Part shown: positions 8,615-17,478 of the stretch, in pieces
Layout of the letters: every line of letters starts with the position of its first letter
How positions within the stretch are numbered: the stretch's first letter is position 1
Assembly: GCA_958295935.1 (NCBI GenBank)
Contig: OY282385.1
Location: 806,001 to 870,000 of the forward strand
DNA: 64,000 nt
Direction: 5' to 3'
DNA from: an uncultured Dehalococcoidia bacterium
GTDB lineage: Bacteria > Chloroflexota > Dehalococcoidia > Lucifugimonadales > Lucifugimonadaceae
Notes under the pieces: generated by a model
Seen by the model: the letters and a program-made list of their open reading frames with translations, nothing else
The model's database searches: none
What the model was told of the DNA's origin: nothing
Translations under genes and position numbers: made by a program

Positions 8615-10801
8615 TTGGGGCAAATATCGGTGTTACTTGGCCTTGCTCTTGCTTTGTATGCAGCGGTCGGGTCGTCACTGGCGTACGTGAGGAATTCTCC
8701 GGAGCTTGCTGTTAGCGCGCGTCGATCTGCGTTCATGACTCTGCCTGCGGCTCTAACAGCCTCGGGCGCGCTCATAGGGGCGTTCGTTAGCAACGACTTC
8801 TCGATCAAGTACGTCCACGATCACAGCAATCTGGTCATGGATCGGGCGTACACGTGGGTTGCGTTCTACGCGGGCAACGAGGGTTCGCTGCTTTACATCG
8901 CGCTTGCTCTGTCGCTCGCGTCGGCAGGGGCGATCCGTTTCGCGCCAAGTCGATTCTCCCACAGCATGCCGGTCACGATCGCGATTCTGGCCAGCGTACA
9001 GGCGTTCTATTTTCTTGTGATCGCCTTCTTTGCCAATCCCTTCAGCCCGTTGGGTTTCGATGCGTCCGACGGGCGCGGTATCAACCCTCTGCTCACTCAT
9101 CCTGGCATGTTCAGCCACCCTCCGATGCTGATGGCAGGTCTTGTGGGCATAACCATTCCATTCGCGTTTGCCACTTCCGCCCTGATCGCGGGCAATTTTG
9201 GCGATGACTGGGTGGACGTTGCGCGAGTGTCCTCGATCATGGTGTGGGGTGTGCTCGGGGTCGGGCTTCTTCTCGGCGCGTGGTGGGCGTACACGATCCT
9301 GGGCTGGGGGGGCTATTGGAGTTGGGATCCGATAGAGAACGTTGCGTTCATGCCCTGGCTCGTGCTGACGGCGTTTATCCACTCGATCATGGCGCAAAAG
9401 CGGCGGGGTATGTTCCGTATGTGGAACGTGGCCCTGCTCAACATCGCCTTCGTTCTGGCCCAACTTGGTATGTTCATCAACCGCGGCGGTCCTGTGGTAT
9501 CGGTGCATTCGTTTGCCGCCTCTACCTTGGGCGCAATCTTCCTGGCCTTCATGGTGTTGAGCTTGCTGTTCGCGTTCGGGGTCTTCGTCTGGCGGATGCC
9601 CAGCCTGAGGAGCGACCGGGCGATGGAGTCTTTCCTGTCACGCGAGGCGTCGTTCCTGGTGAACAACTTTCTCCTGCTGGGAGTGACGTTCATCACACTT
9701 TGGGGAGTGATATTCCCGGTGCTTTCGGAGTTGACGCAAGGGCGGGAGGTGAGCGTGGCCGCGCCCTATTTCAATCAGGTCAACGGGCCGTTGCTGCTTA
9801 CGATGGTGTTCGTGATGGGCATAGGGCCTCTGTTGCCGTGGCGTAGATCTTCGGTTCGTTCGCTCCGGCAGCGCGTTGCGGTCCCTTTCGCGGCGGGGTT
9901 GGCGGTTGTGTGCGGCCTCTATCTGTCGGGTATACGGGAAACGATAGCGATCATCGCTTTTGGCGTGATTGCGTTCACGGCCTCGTCGATTCTGGAGGAG
10001 TGGTACCGCGGTTCGGCTGTCCGCCATCGTGCAGGAGAGAGGTGGCCAGTGGCCTGGTGGCGTCTGGTCACTGGCAACCGTCCTCGTCACGGCGGTTACG
10101 TAGTGCATCTGGCGTTGCTGATGTTGGCGGTGGGGGTTGCCGGTACGCAGTTCTTCGATCAGCGTCTGGACGCCGCGCTGCGTCCTGGGGAGAGCGTCAT
10201 TTTGGACGATTACCGCATCGAGTACGTGGGGCGGTCCGGCGCGGTGAGGCAGGACCGCATCGCCCAATGGGCGGACCTGAAGGTGTACCGCATAGATCCG
10301 GACACGTACTCTGAGGACCCTGGGGGGCTAATGATAGAGCCGGGCAAGTTCGTATCAGGATATTCCAGTGACAGTCTGATCGGCACTCTTCAGCCGTGGC
10401 ACGGTTTCTACACGGACTTCAACCAGGTGTCAGTTCGAGCGGGCATCCGTTCGAATCCGATCGAGGATCTATACATAATTCCGAGCGATTTTCTCGATGA
10501 CGACCGGGTACTTCTGCGCGTCAGCATAAACCCTCTGGCCTGGTGGCTCTGGATCGCCGGGCCAGTGCTCGTGCTAGGTACGATGATAGCTCTATGGCCT
10601 CAACCTTCCATTGAAAGGCGCGGAGTTGCGCGCTCCGAAGAGATCGAACAGGGGGGAGTTGGCCAGGACTTGCGCGCGAGTCAGGCGCATGGGGCTGGCG
10701 CTGCGGAGCCTTGTGTCATCGCAGGCGATGGGGCCGATCCTTGCGACCGCGAATCGCCTGCCAAACCGTATGAGGGGGCGGTAGAACAGGAGACGACTTG
10801 A
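8615..10801 (+). CDS. ccmF: Heme lyase subunit CcmF
   Basis: Large polytopic membrane protein of the system I (Ccm) cytochrome c maturation machinery that ligates heme to apocytochromes. The diagnostic tryptophan-rich WWD segment is present (GWGGYWSWDPIENVAFMPW, about residues 230-248), as is the heme-handling HPPMLMAG motif near residue 168. A long periplasmic domain lies near the C-terminus before the last helix, and then an unusual polar cytoplasmic tail of about 65 residues. TTG start, with AAGGAGG 15 bases upstream at the end of ccmH. The genes for CcmE and the CcmAB exporter are not in this window. Confidence 0.92.
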   Translation: MGQISVLLGLALALYAAVGSSLAYVRNSPELAVSARRSAFMTLPAALTASGALIGAFVSNDFSIKYVHDHSNLVMDRAYTWVAFYAGNEGSLLYIALALSLASAGAIRFAPSRFSHSMPVTIAILASVQAFYFLVIAFFANPFSPLGFDASDGRGINPLLTHPGMFSHPPMLMAGLVGITIPFAFATSALIAGNFGDDWVDVARVSSIMVWGVLGVGLLLGAWWAYTILGWGGYWSWDPIENVAFMPWLVLTAFIHSIMAQKRRGMFRMWNVALLNIAFVLAQLGMFINRGGPVVSVHSFAASTLGAIFLAFMVLSLLFAFGVFVWRMPSLRSDRAMESFLSREASFLVNNFLLLGVTFITLWGVIFPVLSELTQGREVSVAAPYFNQVNGPLLLTMVFVMGIGPLLPWRRSSVRSLRQRVAVPFAAGLAVVCGLYLSGIRETIAIIAFGVIAFTASSILEEWYRGSAVRHRAGERWPVAWWRLVTGNRPRHGGYVVHLALLMLAVGVAGTQFFDQRLDAALRPGESVILDDYRIEYVGRSGAVRQDRIAQWADLKVYRIDPDTYSEDPGGLMIEPGKFVSGYSSDSLIGTLQPWHGFYTDFNQVSVRAGIRSNPIEDLYIIPSDFLDDDRVLLRVSINPLAWWLWIAGPVLVLGTMIALWPQPSIERRGVARSEEIEQGGVGQDLRASQAHGAGAAEPCVIAGDGADPCDRESPAKPYEGAVEQETT

Positions 10802-10814
10802 GTCAGGGAATCGT

Positions 10815-11159
10815 ATGGGCATCGCACTGGGAATAGTCCTCGTCGTAGTGACGCTTGTGGTATTGGCCTATCCCTTTACGCGCACACACAAGTACGTTCT
10901 TCCGCCTGATCCGGCCCTGGAGCGGCTGAGATCTGCGAGGTTACGGATCTACCGGCAGATCAGCGATTTAGACGGGGACCTTGCATCCGGGGAGTTGAGT
11001 CGCGATGAGTATGAAGCGCAGGTGAGTGAGTTCCGCATCGAGGCGGCGCGGGTCTTGCGCGATCTTTCGCGTCTCAGAACCGGATCGGCCAGCGAGGCGG
11101 ATCTGGAGCGCGAGATAGCCGCGGTGCGTGTGGCGGCAAATATCGGGGAAGAGGAATGA
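10815..11159 (+). CDS. CcmI-like small membrane protein of cytochrome c maturation
   Basis: A 114-residue protein with one N-terminal transmembrane helix (residues 3-20) and a helical soluble part. The soluble part (RIYRQISDLDGDLASGELSR, then DEYEAQ and an arginine-rich helix) resembles the N-terminal membrane-anchored module of CcmI, which holds apocytochrome c near CcmF/CcmH. The TPR part of full-length CcmI is absent. It follows ccmF by 13 bases. Function is inferred from position and this short motif. Confidence 0.6.
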   Translation: MGIALGIVLVVVTLVVLAYPFTRTHKYVLPPDPALERLRSARLRIYRQISDLDGDLASGELSRDEYEAQVSEFRIEAARVLRDLSRLRTGSASEADLEREIAAVRVAANIGEEE

Positions 11160-11281
11160 TCCCCGTATCACGGCGGAGATAAAATCGGAACTTATTGCAG
11201 TGATCCGGAGGCCAGAATTCAGGGGCGGGCTAGCGAGCAGGCGCTACAAGGATCTCATTCGCCGGGGAGGGATTAAGAGCG

Positions 11282-12571
11282 TTGGGAAAGGCAGCGGTCG
11301 GGGCAATGACGAAAGCCGACGGAGGTGCAGGTTGGCGCGGCGGGGTTTGGCGAATTCGCCTTTCGGGGTGGGTCGTTTTGCTATTGGCCTTGCTGGCCTT
11401 ATCTGATGGGTTTTCTGCGGGTGCGGCCACTGGCCAGACTACTCCCTCGATCATTTCCGGACGGGTGTTGAACGGTACGGCCGGCGGCCTGGCGCCTGAG
11501 GGCATGGAGGTACTGCTGCTGACGCTGAATGAAGCAGCCGGTCAGATCGTCGGGCGGGAGTCTACCCGTACCGGAGCGGGCGGTCGTTTCGAGTTTACCG
11601 GCGTGTCCGGGGGCGAGGGTCTCACGCTGCGGGTGGTCGCCAACGACGGGGCGTATACGCCGTCGGTAGACCTTTCCGGCGATTCGGACTGGTCCAACGT
11701 GCAGGTGGTCACTTACGAACGGACCAAGTCTCTGGACGACATTTCGGTAACCTCCTACTCTCTACTGGTTCCCTCAATAGATGCGCGGGGCCGATCAATG
11801 GGGGTGCTGGGGTCCATCGGCCTGATCAACGACGGCGATACCGTATGGATTCCGGACCTGAGCGATCCAAGTTTGACTGGTCTGGATCTGCTCCGTTTTT
11901 CGTTGCCTGAGGGCTATACCGATCTGTCTGTGGAAAGCGACTTGCCTGCCGGGAACGTGATGGAGATAGGTACTGGCTTTGCTCTGAGTACGCCTGTTCC
12001 TCCTGGGGAGTTCAACATTCTGGTGAGTTTCCTTCTGGAATATGAGGGCAATGGGTTCGATTTTCCGTTGAACCTTCCGTTCGGCGGGGGCCAGGTAAGG
12101 CTGATACTTCCAGAAGGGCAGGGTTCGGTTTCGGGCGATGGTCTGGAGCTTGCAGAAACGCAGGTCGTCAACGACCGAGCTTTCACGATAGTGACCGGGG
12201 ACGGCTTTGTGCGCGGCAGCAGGGTTCCCATAGTTTTTGCAGACCTGCCAGGGCCGTCGTTGGCGGAGTCTGTGACCGACTACATCGTGCACCGGGCCTA
12301 CATTCCGATCCTCGCCTGGTCGTCGGGAGCTTTGCTGATCGGATTACTGGGGTATGCCATGTTGCGGTCTAGGCGGAAGTCGTCGGCGACTATGGACGCG
12401 CGCCGAGAATTGGTTTTGGCGATTGCGGCGTTGGACGATCGGTATGAGGCCGGTCAGATAGATGAAGAGCCTTACAAAGCCGAGCGCGAGGATCTGAAGA
12501 GGCGCGCGTTGGAGACGTACCCAGGCCCCGGCGCCGGCGGCGGGGAGCAGGGCCGGGCTGCGCCGCCATGA
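11282..12571 (+). CDS. Secreted membrane-anchored protein with carboxypeptidase-regulatory-like domain
   Basis: A 429-residue protein with an N-terminal signal segment (about residues 27-48), a beta-sandwich resembling carboxypeptidase regulatory domains (SGRVLNGTAGG ... TRTGAGGRFEFTGV, about residues 58-115), a long extracytoplasmic beta-rich middle, and a C-terminal transmembrane helix (about 340-360). The cytoplasmic tail has a helix pattern (IAALDDRYEAGQIDEEPYKAER) much like that of the CcmI-like neighbour. TTG 11282 has GGGAGGG ten bases upstream; ATG 11306 is an alternative. It lies between cytochrome maturation genes and overlaps the thioredoxin gene by four bases, so a role in apocytochrome handling is plausible but unproven. 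Confidence 0.65.
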   Translation: MGKAAVGAMTKADGGAGWRGGVWRIRLSGWVVLLLALLALSDGFSAGAATGQTTPSIISGRVLNGTAGGLAPEGMEVLLLTLNEAAGQIVGRESTRTGAGGRFEFTGVSGGEGLTLRVVANDGAYTPSVDLSGDSDWSNVQVVTYERTKSLDDISVTSYSLLVPSIDARGRSMGVLGSIGLINDGDTVWIPDLSDPSLTGLDLLRFSLPEGYTDLSVESDLPAGNVMEIGTGFALSTPVPPGEFNILVSFLLEYEGNGFDFPLNLPFGGGQVRLILPEGQGSVSGDGLELAETQVVNDRAFTIVTGDGFVRGSRVPIVFADLPGPSLAESVTDYIVHRAYIPILAWSSGALLIGLLGYAMLRSRRKSSATMDARRELVLAIAALDDRYEAGQIDEEPYKAEREDLKRRALETYPGPGAGGGEQGRAAPP

Positions 12572-13146
12572 CCCAGCGCCGGGCCGTAGTGATTGGCGCG
12601 GGCATACCCGCGCTTGCCGTGGTGCTGCTCCTGCTGTGGGGCGTTCTGCGCACGGGCGGTGAGCAGGGCCGCCCAGGGGTGAACGCGCAGTTTGGGGTGG
12701 TTGAGGTTTCCGCCTCCACTTATCCTGGCTTCGAGTTGCCTATGCTGGACGGCGGGACAATCGCTCTGCAGGAATTTCGGGGCAAGATCGTGGTGGTCGA
12801 CTTCTGGGCTTCGTGGTGTCCTCCCTGCCGTTCAGAGGGTCCGATCCTTGCTGAGGCGTATCGCGACTGGAGTGATCGCGGCGTGGAGTTCGTGGGTATC
12901 GCCATTTGGGACGATGAGAGTTCAGTACGTGAGTTCATCGATACCGTCGGCATCGAATACGCCACCGGTATGGACGACCGAGGGCATATCGCGGTCGACT
13001 TTGGCGTTCGGGGTTTGCCTGAGAAGTTCTTCGTGATGCCTGACGGCGAGGTGGTAAAGAAGGTGATCGGGCCTTCGACGAGGGCTCAGCTAGATTCGAT
13101 ACTGTCCGAGTTGACAGATCGCGCGCTGGGTATAGAGGGCGGCTAG
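12568..13146 (+). CDS. TlpA/ResA-like membrane-anchored thiol-disulfide oxidoreductase
   Basis: Thioredoxin-fold protein anchored by an N-terminal helix (residues 7-25) with the active site WCPPC at about residues 83-87 in the usual FWASWCPPCRSEGP context. The cis-proline loop (GLPEKFFV) is present. Such proteins (CcmG, ResA) reduce the heme-binding cysteines of apocytochromes outside the cytoplasm. It starts in an ATGA overlap with the preceding gene and closes the cytochrome maturation operon. A general extracytoplasmic reductase is the alternative, but the neighbours favour cytochrome maturation. Confidence 0.88.
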   Translation: MTQRRAVVIGAGIPALAVVLLLLWGVLRTGGEQGRPGVNAQFGVVEVSASTYPGFELPMLDGGTIALQEFRGKIVVVDFWASWCPPCRSEGPILAEAYRDWSDRGVEFVGIAIWDDESSVREFIDTVGIEYATGMDDRGHIAVDFGVRGLPEKFFVMPDGEVVKKVIGPSTRAQLDSILSELTDRALGIEGG

Positions 13147-13171
13147 CGCAGGAAGTTTGCCGTCCGATACG

Positions 13172-13972
13172 TCAGTTGTTAATCCATCCGCCAGATACGT
13201 TGATGGCCTGGCCGGTGATGTTTCGGGCGCGCTCCGATACCAGGAAGGCCGCGGCCTTTCCGATGTCCTCGGGGGTTTGTTCACGGTTGAGGGGAATGGT
13301 TTCCGCTACCCGCCTAAGGAAGACGTCGTATTCTGACAGGGCCTTTTCATCGGGCCTCGTGGACTTTCGGAGTTTGGCCGCTTTTTCCCTGAACCCGGTC
13401 CATAGCAGGCCTGGGCATATGGTGTTGACGTTGATATTCGAGGGGGCGAGTCGAACGGCGTAGGCCTGGGATACGTTGATAGCGGCGGCCTTGGATGCTG
13501 CGAATTGTGGGGCGATGCCCTGCCCGGTCCTCCCTGCGACGGACGCGATGTTGACGATCTTGCCGTATCTGCGCGATTTCATGTGTTCTTCGACCGATCT
13601 TATGCAGTGGACGATCCCGAAGACGTTGACCGAGAACGATGCGTCCCAGTCTTCAGCATCGGCCGTCAAGTCCTTGTGCCAGTCTTCGGCGCCTCCCACT
13701 CCGGCGTTGTTCACGAGGATATCCACTACTCCAAAGTGTTCCAAGGCGGATTCGACGAGGGCATCGGTGGATTCCTGGCTGGTCACGTCGGCTTCGACGT
13801 ATAGTGAGTTTCTGCCCAACCCTTGCACTTCTGCGGCGACCTTGCCTGCGTTCTCGGAGTCTATGTCTGCGACGACGATTCTGGCGCCTTGCCGGGCGAG
13901 TTCCAGGGCAATACCTCTCCCGATGCCAAACCCGCCGCCGGTGACGACGGCCACTCTGTCGTGAAGTTCCAT
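13172..13972 (-). CDS. SDR-family protein with catalytic Tyr replaced by Phe
   Basis: Classical short-chain dehydrogenase fold: the nucleotide-binding TGGGFGIGRG (residues 11-20), DADVT-type segment, NNAGVGG, catalytic-region Ser144 and Lys161, and a C-terminal NVSGGW. The position of the active-site Tyr in the Y-x3-K motif is Phe157 (QFAASK, codon TTC read on the minus strand), while the adjacent paralogue has YSASK in the same alignment position. Loss of this Tyr normally abolishes or greatly reduces classical SDR activity, so it may bind rather than reduce substrates, or use another acid. ATG at 13972 has GGAAGG seven bases ahead; GTG at 13987 would add five residues. It follows the paralogous SDR gene by 17 bases. 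Confidence 0.85.
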   Translation of the reverse strand: MELHDRVAVVTGGGFGIGRGIALELARQGARIVVADIDSENAGKVAAEVQGLGRNSLYVEADVTSQESTDALVESALEHFGVVDILVNNAGVGGAEDWHKDLTADAEDWDASFSVNVFGIVHCIRSVEEHMKSRRYGKIVNIASVAGRTGQGIAPQFAASKAAAINVSQAYAVRLAPSNINVNTICPGLLWTGFREKAAKLRKSTRPDEKALSEYDVFLRRVAETIPLNREQTPEDIGKAAAFLVSERARNITGQAINVSGGWINN

Positions 13973-13989
13973 GGTGGCGCCTTCCACGG

Positions 13990-14790
13990 CTATCTCATGA
14001 AAAAGCCGCCGTCAACGTTGAGGGCTTGGCCTGTGATGTTCCTTGCGTCCTCAGAGGCCAAGAAGGTCACGGCTTCGCCGATATCTTCCGGGGTCTGGGG
14101 TCTACCTAGCAGAATGTTGTCCCGGACCATGCGGTTGAATATCTCTCTCGGCGGCACGTCCTCGAATTTTGGGTCAGCGGCGCCGTACCTGCCTGCGACC
14201 TGTTCCCACATGGCTGTCCATAGGAGTCCTGGGCAAACGGCGTTGACGTTGATGTTGAATCGGGCGAGGTTATGGGCGGTGTTCTGGGTGTAGTTGATGA
14301 CCGCGGCTTTGCTGGCTGAGTAGTGTGGCAGCGCCGGGCGTCCTTCCCTGCCTGAGATGGAGGCGACGTTTATGATTTTCCCTGCACGGGCCTTTTGCAT
14401 CGCCGGCTTTACCGACTCGGTACAGTTCACGGCGCCGAGGACGTTGACCCGGTAGGTGAATCGCCAGTCCTCCTCGGTGGATTCGCTGCGCGTGTTCCAC
14501 CCGGGCGATCCGGCCACACCGGCGTTGTTGACCAAGATATCGACCCCGCCAAGTTGGTCGAAAGCCGCTTGCACCATGCGGTCAGTGTCCTCCCGGCTGG
14601 TCACGTCGGTGATTGCGACTGCGCTGCGGACTCCGAGGGCTGCGATGTCTGATGCGGCGGCCTCTGCGGCTTGGGGGTTGAGGTCTGCGACAAGCACGGC
14701 TGCACCTTGGGACGCGATCTTCAGTCCTATCGCGCGGCCTATGCCCACAGCCCCTCCGGTAACTATTCCTATCTTGTCCTTCAGTTGCAT
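13990..14790 (-). CDS. SDR-family NAD(P)-dependent oxidoreductase
   Basis: Classical short-chain dehydrogenase/reductase, 266 residues, with TGGAVGIGRA at residues 11-20, NNAGVAG near 88-94, catalytic Ser144, Tyr157 and Lys161 (YSASK), and NVDGGF near the C-terminus. Asp at the end of the second strand (VADLN) suggests NAD preference. It is similar to the downstream SDR over its whole length, including the ICPGLLWT/VCPGLLWT segment, so the pair arose by tandem duplication. Substrate cannot be told from sequence. First gene of a two-gene minus-strand unit. Confidence 0.9.
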   Translation of the reverse strand: MQLKDKIGIVTGGAVGIGRAIGLKIASQGAAVLVADLNPQAAEAAASDIAALGVRSAVAITDVTSREDTDRMVQAAFDQLGGVDILVNNAGVAGSPGWNTRSESTEEDWRFTYRVNVLGAVNCTESVKPAMQKARAGKIINVASISGREGRPALPHYSASKAAVINYTQNTAHNLARFNINVNAVCPGLLWTAMWEQVAGRYGAADPKFEDVPPREIFNRMVRDNILLGRPQTPEDIGEAVTFLASEDARNITGQALNVDGGFFMR

Positions 14791-14984
14791 TTGTACAGGG
14801 GATCCGCTGTGCTCTTCGGGGGGTCAGCGCAAGTAGAAGGCCGGTGGGGGGCTCTAATCGAGCTGCGCGCCGGTTGTGCGAGAGAGTATATATTCGCAGT
14901 GGCAGTCGCGTCGTAAAATCGCGTGGTACTGGCGGCCGCGTAGTCGGCGCGGTCTGGGTTGCAAGGTGAATCGGACAGGCGAAA

Positions 14985-15350
14985 GTGTCGATCAGTAGAA
15001 AGAAGGCTCTGGAGTACGCCTACGAGTTGGTCTCGACTCCCCGCGCGCATCTGCGCGTGGAGTTGCGACAGACGAAGGAGGGTGTCAGTCTGAGTCACAA
15101 GGGTCGTGTACTGACCAAGGTTTACGTGAACCGCAGCGGTATGAACGCCGCCTCGGCCATGGCGGAGGCCCTTGGTACGCGGATACCGAGGCTGGGAGAG
15201 AGCGTCGACGCGCTGGTCTCCACAGGTACGTTGCACCGCGTTCTAGCGCTTTCGGAGTTGGACTACCGCAAACCGGAGGCTTACGAGGTGGCGGTAAGAT
15301 TGATCGAGGACGCTATCGCTCAGCGCGGGGGAGTACGGGGCGATACTTAG
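14985..15350 (+). CDS. Hypothetical protein, 121 residues
   Basis: Not recognised. A soluble, charged protein with no signal peptide or membrane segment. It has a basic N-terminus (SISRKKALEYAYEL), a beta-rich middle (HLRVELRQTKEGVSLSHKGR) and an alpha-helical C-terminus. GTG start. The reading frame uses the same GC-rich codon pattern as its neighbours, which supports that it is real. It lies alone between the divergent SDR pair and the lipid genes. Confidence 0.6.
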   Translation: MSISRKKALEYAYELVSTPRAHLRVELRQTKEGVSLSHKGRVLTKVYVNRSGMNAASAMAEALGTRIPRLGESVDALVSTGTLHRVLALSELDYRKPEAYEVAVRLIEDAIAQRGGVRGDT

Positions 15351-15362
15351 TCAGGCTCCAAA

Positions 15363-15391
15363 TTGCTTGCGGTGGAATCTAGCAATACAAT
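15363..15391 (+). promoter_or_regulatory. Putative sigma-70-type promoter for the hot-dog/plsX/fab block
   Basis: TTGCTT at 15363-15368 and TACAAT at 15386-15391 are separated by 17 bases, the ideal spacing. Transcription would begin about 12 bases ahead of the ATG at 15411, giving a very short leader. Confidence 0.45.
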
Positions 15392-15410
15392 TCTGTTCTG
15401 AGATGCAGCA

Positions 15411-15845
15411 ATGCGCCCTGCTGATCTGTACGGGCGGTTGATCAGTGCGGAGCCACGTTTGAACATCGCCGATCTTGAAATTGGCCACGAGTTCGGAGAG
15501 TACTCGGTGGGTCTTTCATCTGAGGAGTCTGAGCGTTACGGAGCGGCGGTTGGCCGCGCCTGCGGGCCGGACGCGTCCGAGTGGGTTCCTCCTATGGCCG
15601 TGGTGGCTGCGGGTCTAAGCAGGCTGATAGATGAGTTGGGATTGGCCGGGGGAACGATTCACGCTTCACAGGGGGCCAGGTTTCTGAGGCCGGTGGCGAC
15701 GGGGGAGGAGTTGACTGCAACGGCTGTTCTTCGCGGCAATTCCGTTCGGCGAGGCGCCCGGTTTGCCACGCTGGACTCGACCTTCAGGGACGCTAGCGGA
15801 GAGGTAGTGGCAACATCTTCCAGCACGGTGATAGTCAACCCATGA
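15411..15845 (+). CDS. MaoC/HadA-like hot-dog dehydratase, likely non-catalytic partner
   Basis: A 144-residue single hot-dog domain protein of the MaoC/FAS1-dehydratase type. Helical N-terminus, then PPMAVVAAGLSRLI where catalytic family members have their hot-dog helix, followed by the beta strands IHASQGARFLRPVATGEEL and LRGNSVRRGARF. It lacks the D-x4-H hydratase motif that the next protein has. Size and order match the HadA(B)-type heterodimeric 3-hydroxyacyl-ACP dehydratases of actinobacteria, where one subunit shapes the acyl tunnel and the other carries the catalytic pair. It ends in an ATGA overlap with the catalytic partner gene. Confidence 0.7.
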   Translation: MRPADLYGRLISAEPRLNIADLEIGHEFGEYSVGLSSEESERYGAAVGRACGPDASEWVPPMAVVAAGLSRLIDELGLAGGTIHASQGARFLRPVATGEELTATAVLRGNSVRRGARFATLDSTFRDASGEVVATSSSTVIVNP

Positions 15846-16303
15846 CTGGTTCCGGGAGCGAGCCGGGGTCGGCTGGGGTCTGCGTTGGCGACCGGCTGCC
15901 AATCATTCGTCGATTGGTTACGCAGGAGCAGGTGGAGGCTTATGCGCGGTCGGCGAAGGATTTCAATCCGATTCACCTGGACGAGGAGTTTGCGAGCACA
16001 AGCAGGTTCGGCAGGCGGATTGCACATGGGATGCTGGTTCTGGCTTTCGTCTCGGAGATGCTGGAGACGGCGTTTCCCGGGGCTTACGCATCAGGTGGGG
16101 AGCTCAGCGTGAGGTTCAAGGCGCCTGTGTACCCTGGTGAGACTATCGAGACGTTCGGGCAGGTCGTCTCGATGGAGCACGGGGTAGAGGGCGACGGTGT
16201 GCGGTGTACCGTGGGTTGCAGGAAATCGGACGGCTCAGAGGCGTTGACCGGTCACGCTACCGCGCCCATGGTTGTCGAAAGAGTGACTAGACTATCGCGC
16301 TGA
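15842..16303 (+). CDS. MaoC/HadB-like (R)-specific hydratase/dehydratase, catalytic subunit
   Basis: Hot-dog fold enzyme with the hydratase-2 motif DFNPIHLDEEFA (Asp40 and His45 as the catalytic pair), followed by GRRIAHGMLVLAF in the hot-dog helix and VRFKAPVYPGETIE. These are the hallmarks of MaoC-type (R)-hydratases and of mycobacterial HadB. Located before plsX, fabG and fabL, it most likely dehydrates 3-hydroxyacyl-ACP in fatty acid synthesis, filling the role of FabZ, with the preceding gene as partner. An (R)-specific enoyl-CoA hydratase is the alternative. Confidence 0.8.
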   Translation: MTGSGSEPGSAGVCVGDRLPIIRRLVTQEQVEAYARSAKDFNPIHLDEEFASTSRFGRRIAHGMLVLAFVSEMLETAFPGAYASGGELSVRFKAPVYPGETIETFGQVVSMEHGVEGDGVRCTVGCRKSDGSEALTGHATAPMVVERVTRLSR

Positions 16304-16430
16304 GGGTTCACGATTCGGAGAAGGATGCCGGTTTGCCTATCAAACAGAAAAAAGCGAATAATGACTTCCGTATCATGTTCCTGCCGCCTGCGAAACCTGC
16401 CGGGCGGCGAAGGGAGGGCGAGCAGACTCG

Positions 16431-17450
16431 ATGACGGATAGAAATGGCCCAAGCGGGTTGGTTCCGGTTGCTCTTGACGCTATGGGGGGGGATTACGGGC
16501 CTCCTGAGACGGTGGCGGGTGCGGTTATGGCGGCGAAACGCGGTGGGGTGGCGGTGGCTTTGGTTGGAGACCTGGCTGCCATCCGGCCTGAGATGGAGAG
16601 GCACGGAGCGGGTGGATTGCCGATACAGGCCGTAGGCTCGAACGGGGTGGTGAGTGAGGATGAGTCACCGGCGCTGGCTTTCCGTTCGAAGCCCAACGCC
16701 TCTGTATTCGTTTCTGCGGGCGCGGTGAAGGCTGGCAAGGCGGCTGGGTTCGTGAGCATGGGATCGACGGGGGCCTCCATAGCGGCTGCGACGGTGGTCT
16801 TTGGAACGATGGACGGGGTTGACCGCGGGGCTTTGGGCGGGCCGATAATCGGTTATGCGCCTCAGACGGTGATCATCGACCTGGGCACCAACGTAGACAC
16901 TCGTCCTCAGCAGTTGCTCGACTTTGCGGCGCTAGGCTCAGTCATGTCCCGCGTGTTGTACGGATCGGACACTCCCCGGGTAGCGTTGCTCAGCGTCGGC
17001 AGCGAGGACGGGAAGGGTAACCGTCTGGTGAAGGAGGCGTCGGATCTTCTGCGTTCTAGCAGCCTGAATTTTGCGGGCAACATCGAACCTGGCGATTTGC
17101 CGAGGGGTACTGCGGAGGTGGTACTCTGCGATGGTTTTGTTGGCAACGTGGTGCTGAAGCTTACGGAAGCGCTGGGTCAGGTGGTGGTCAGAGAGATAGA
17201 GGCTCAGGTTGGCGGTACGCAGTCCGGTGCGGATCTGGCTCGCAGCGTATTTGACAAGACGAACGTGTTGGAGGCTTTTGGCGGCGGGCCGCTGCTTGGT
17301 GTCAACGGGGTGGCGATAGTGGGACATGGTAGGTCCCGCGCTCGTTCCATCGCCGGGGCGATTGAAACGGCTGCCAAGGTGGTGACCCGCGACTTTGTCA
17401 AAGCATCGGCGCAAGAGTTGCTGAGGATTCGCCGGGAGGTTATGGCCTGA
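16431..17450 (+). CDS. plsX: Phosphate acyltransferase PlsX
   Basis: Makes acyl-phosphate from acyl-ACP, the first step of glycerophospholipid synthesis in most bacteria. Family motifs are clear: VALDAMGGDYGPPETVAGA at the N-terminus, EDESPALAFRSKPNAS, SMGSTGA, and the C-terminal GGGPLLGVNGVAIVGHGRS. Length (339) is normal. The start ATG at 16431 overlaps nothing; an AAGGGAGGG sequence lies about 13 bases ahead. It is followed by fabG and fabL, the usual company of plsX. Confidence 0.95.
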   Translation: MTDRNGPSGLVPVALDAMGGDYGPPETVAGAVMAAKRGGVAVALVGDLAAIRPEMERHGAGGLPIQAVGSNGVVSEDESPALAFRSKPNASVFVSAGAVKAGKAAGFVSMGSTGASIAAATVVFGTMDGVDRGALGGPIIGYAPQTVIIDLGTNVDTRPQQLLDFAALGSVMSRVLYGSDTPRVALLSVGSEDGKGNRLVKEASDLLRSSSLNFAGNIEPGDLPRGTAEVVLCDGFVGNVVLKLTEALGQVVVREIEAQVGGTQSGADLARSVFDKTNVLEAFGGGPLLGVNGVAIVGHGRSRARSIAGAIETAAKVVTRDFVKASAQELLRIRREVMA

Positions 17451-17478
17451 CGCGTTTCGGTGCGGGCAGGGGAATGTT

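Noticed and set aside
16325-16440. Possible rpmF (L32) ahead of plsX, where it is found in many genomes
   Set aside because: The short frames here (starting MPVCLSNRKKR or MPIKQKKANND) lack the L32 pattern of a basic PKRR start and zinc cysteines.
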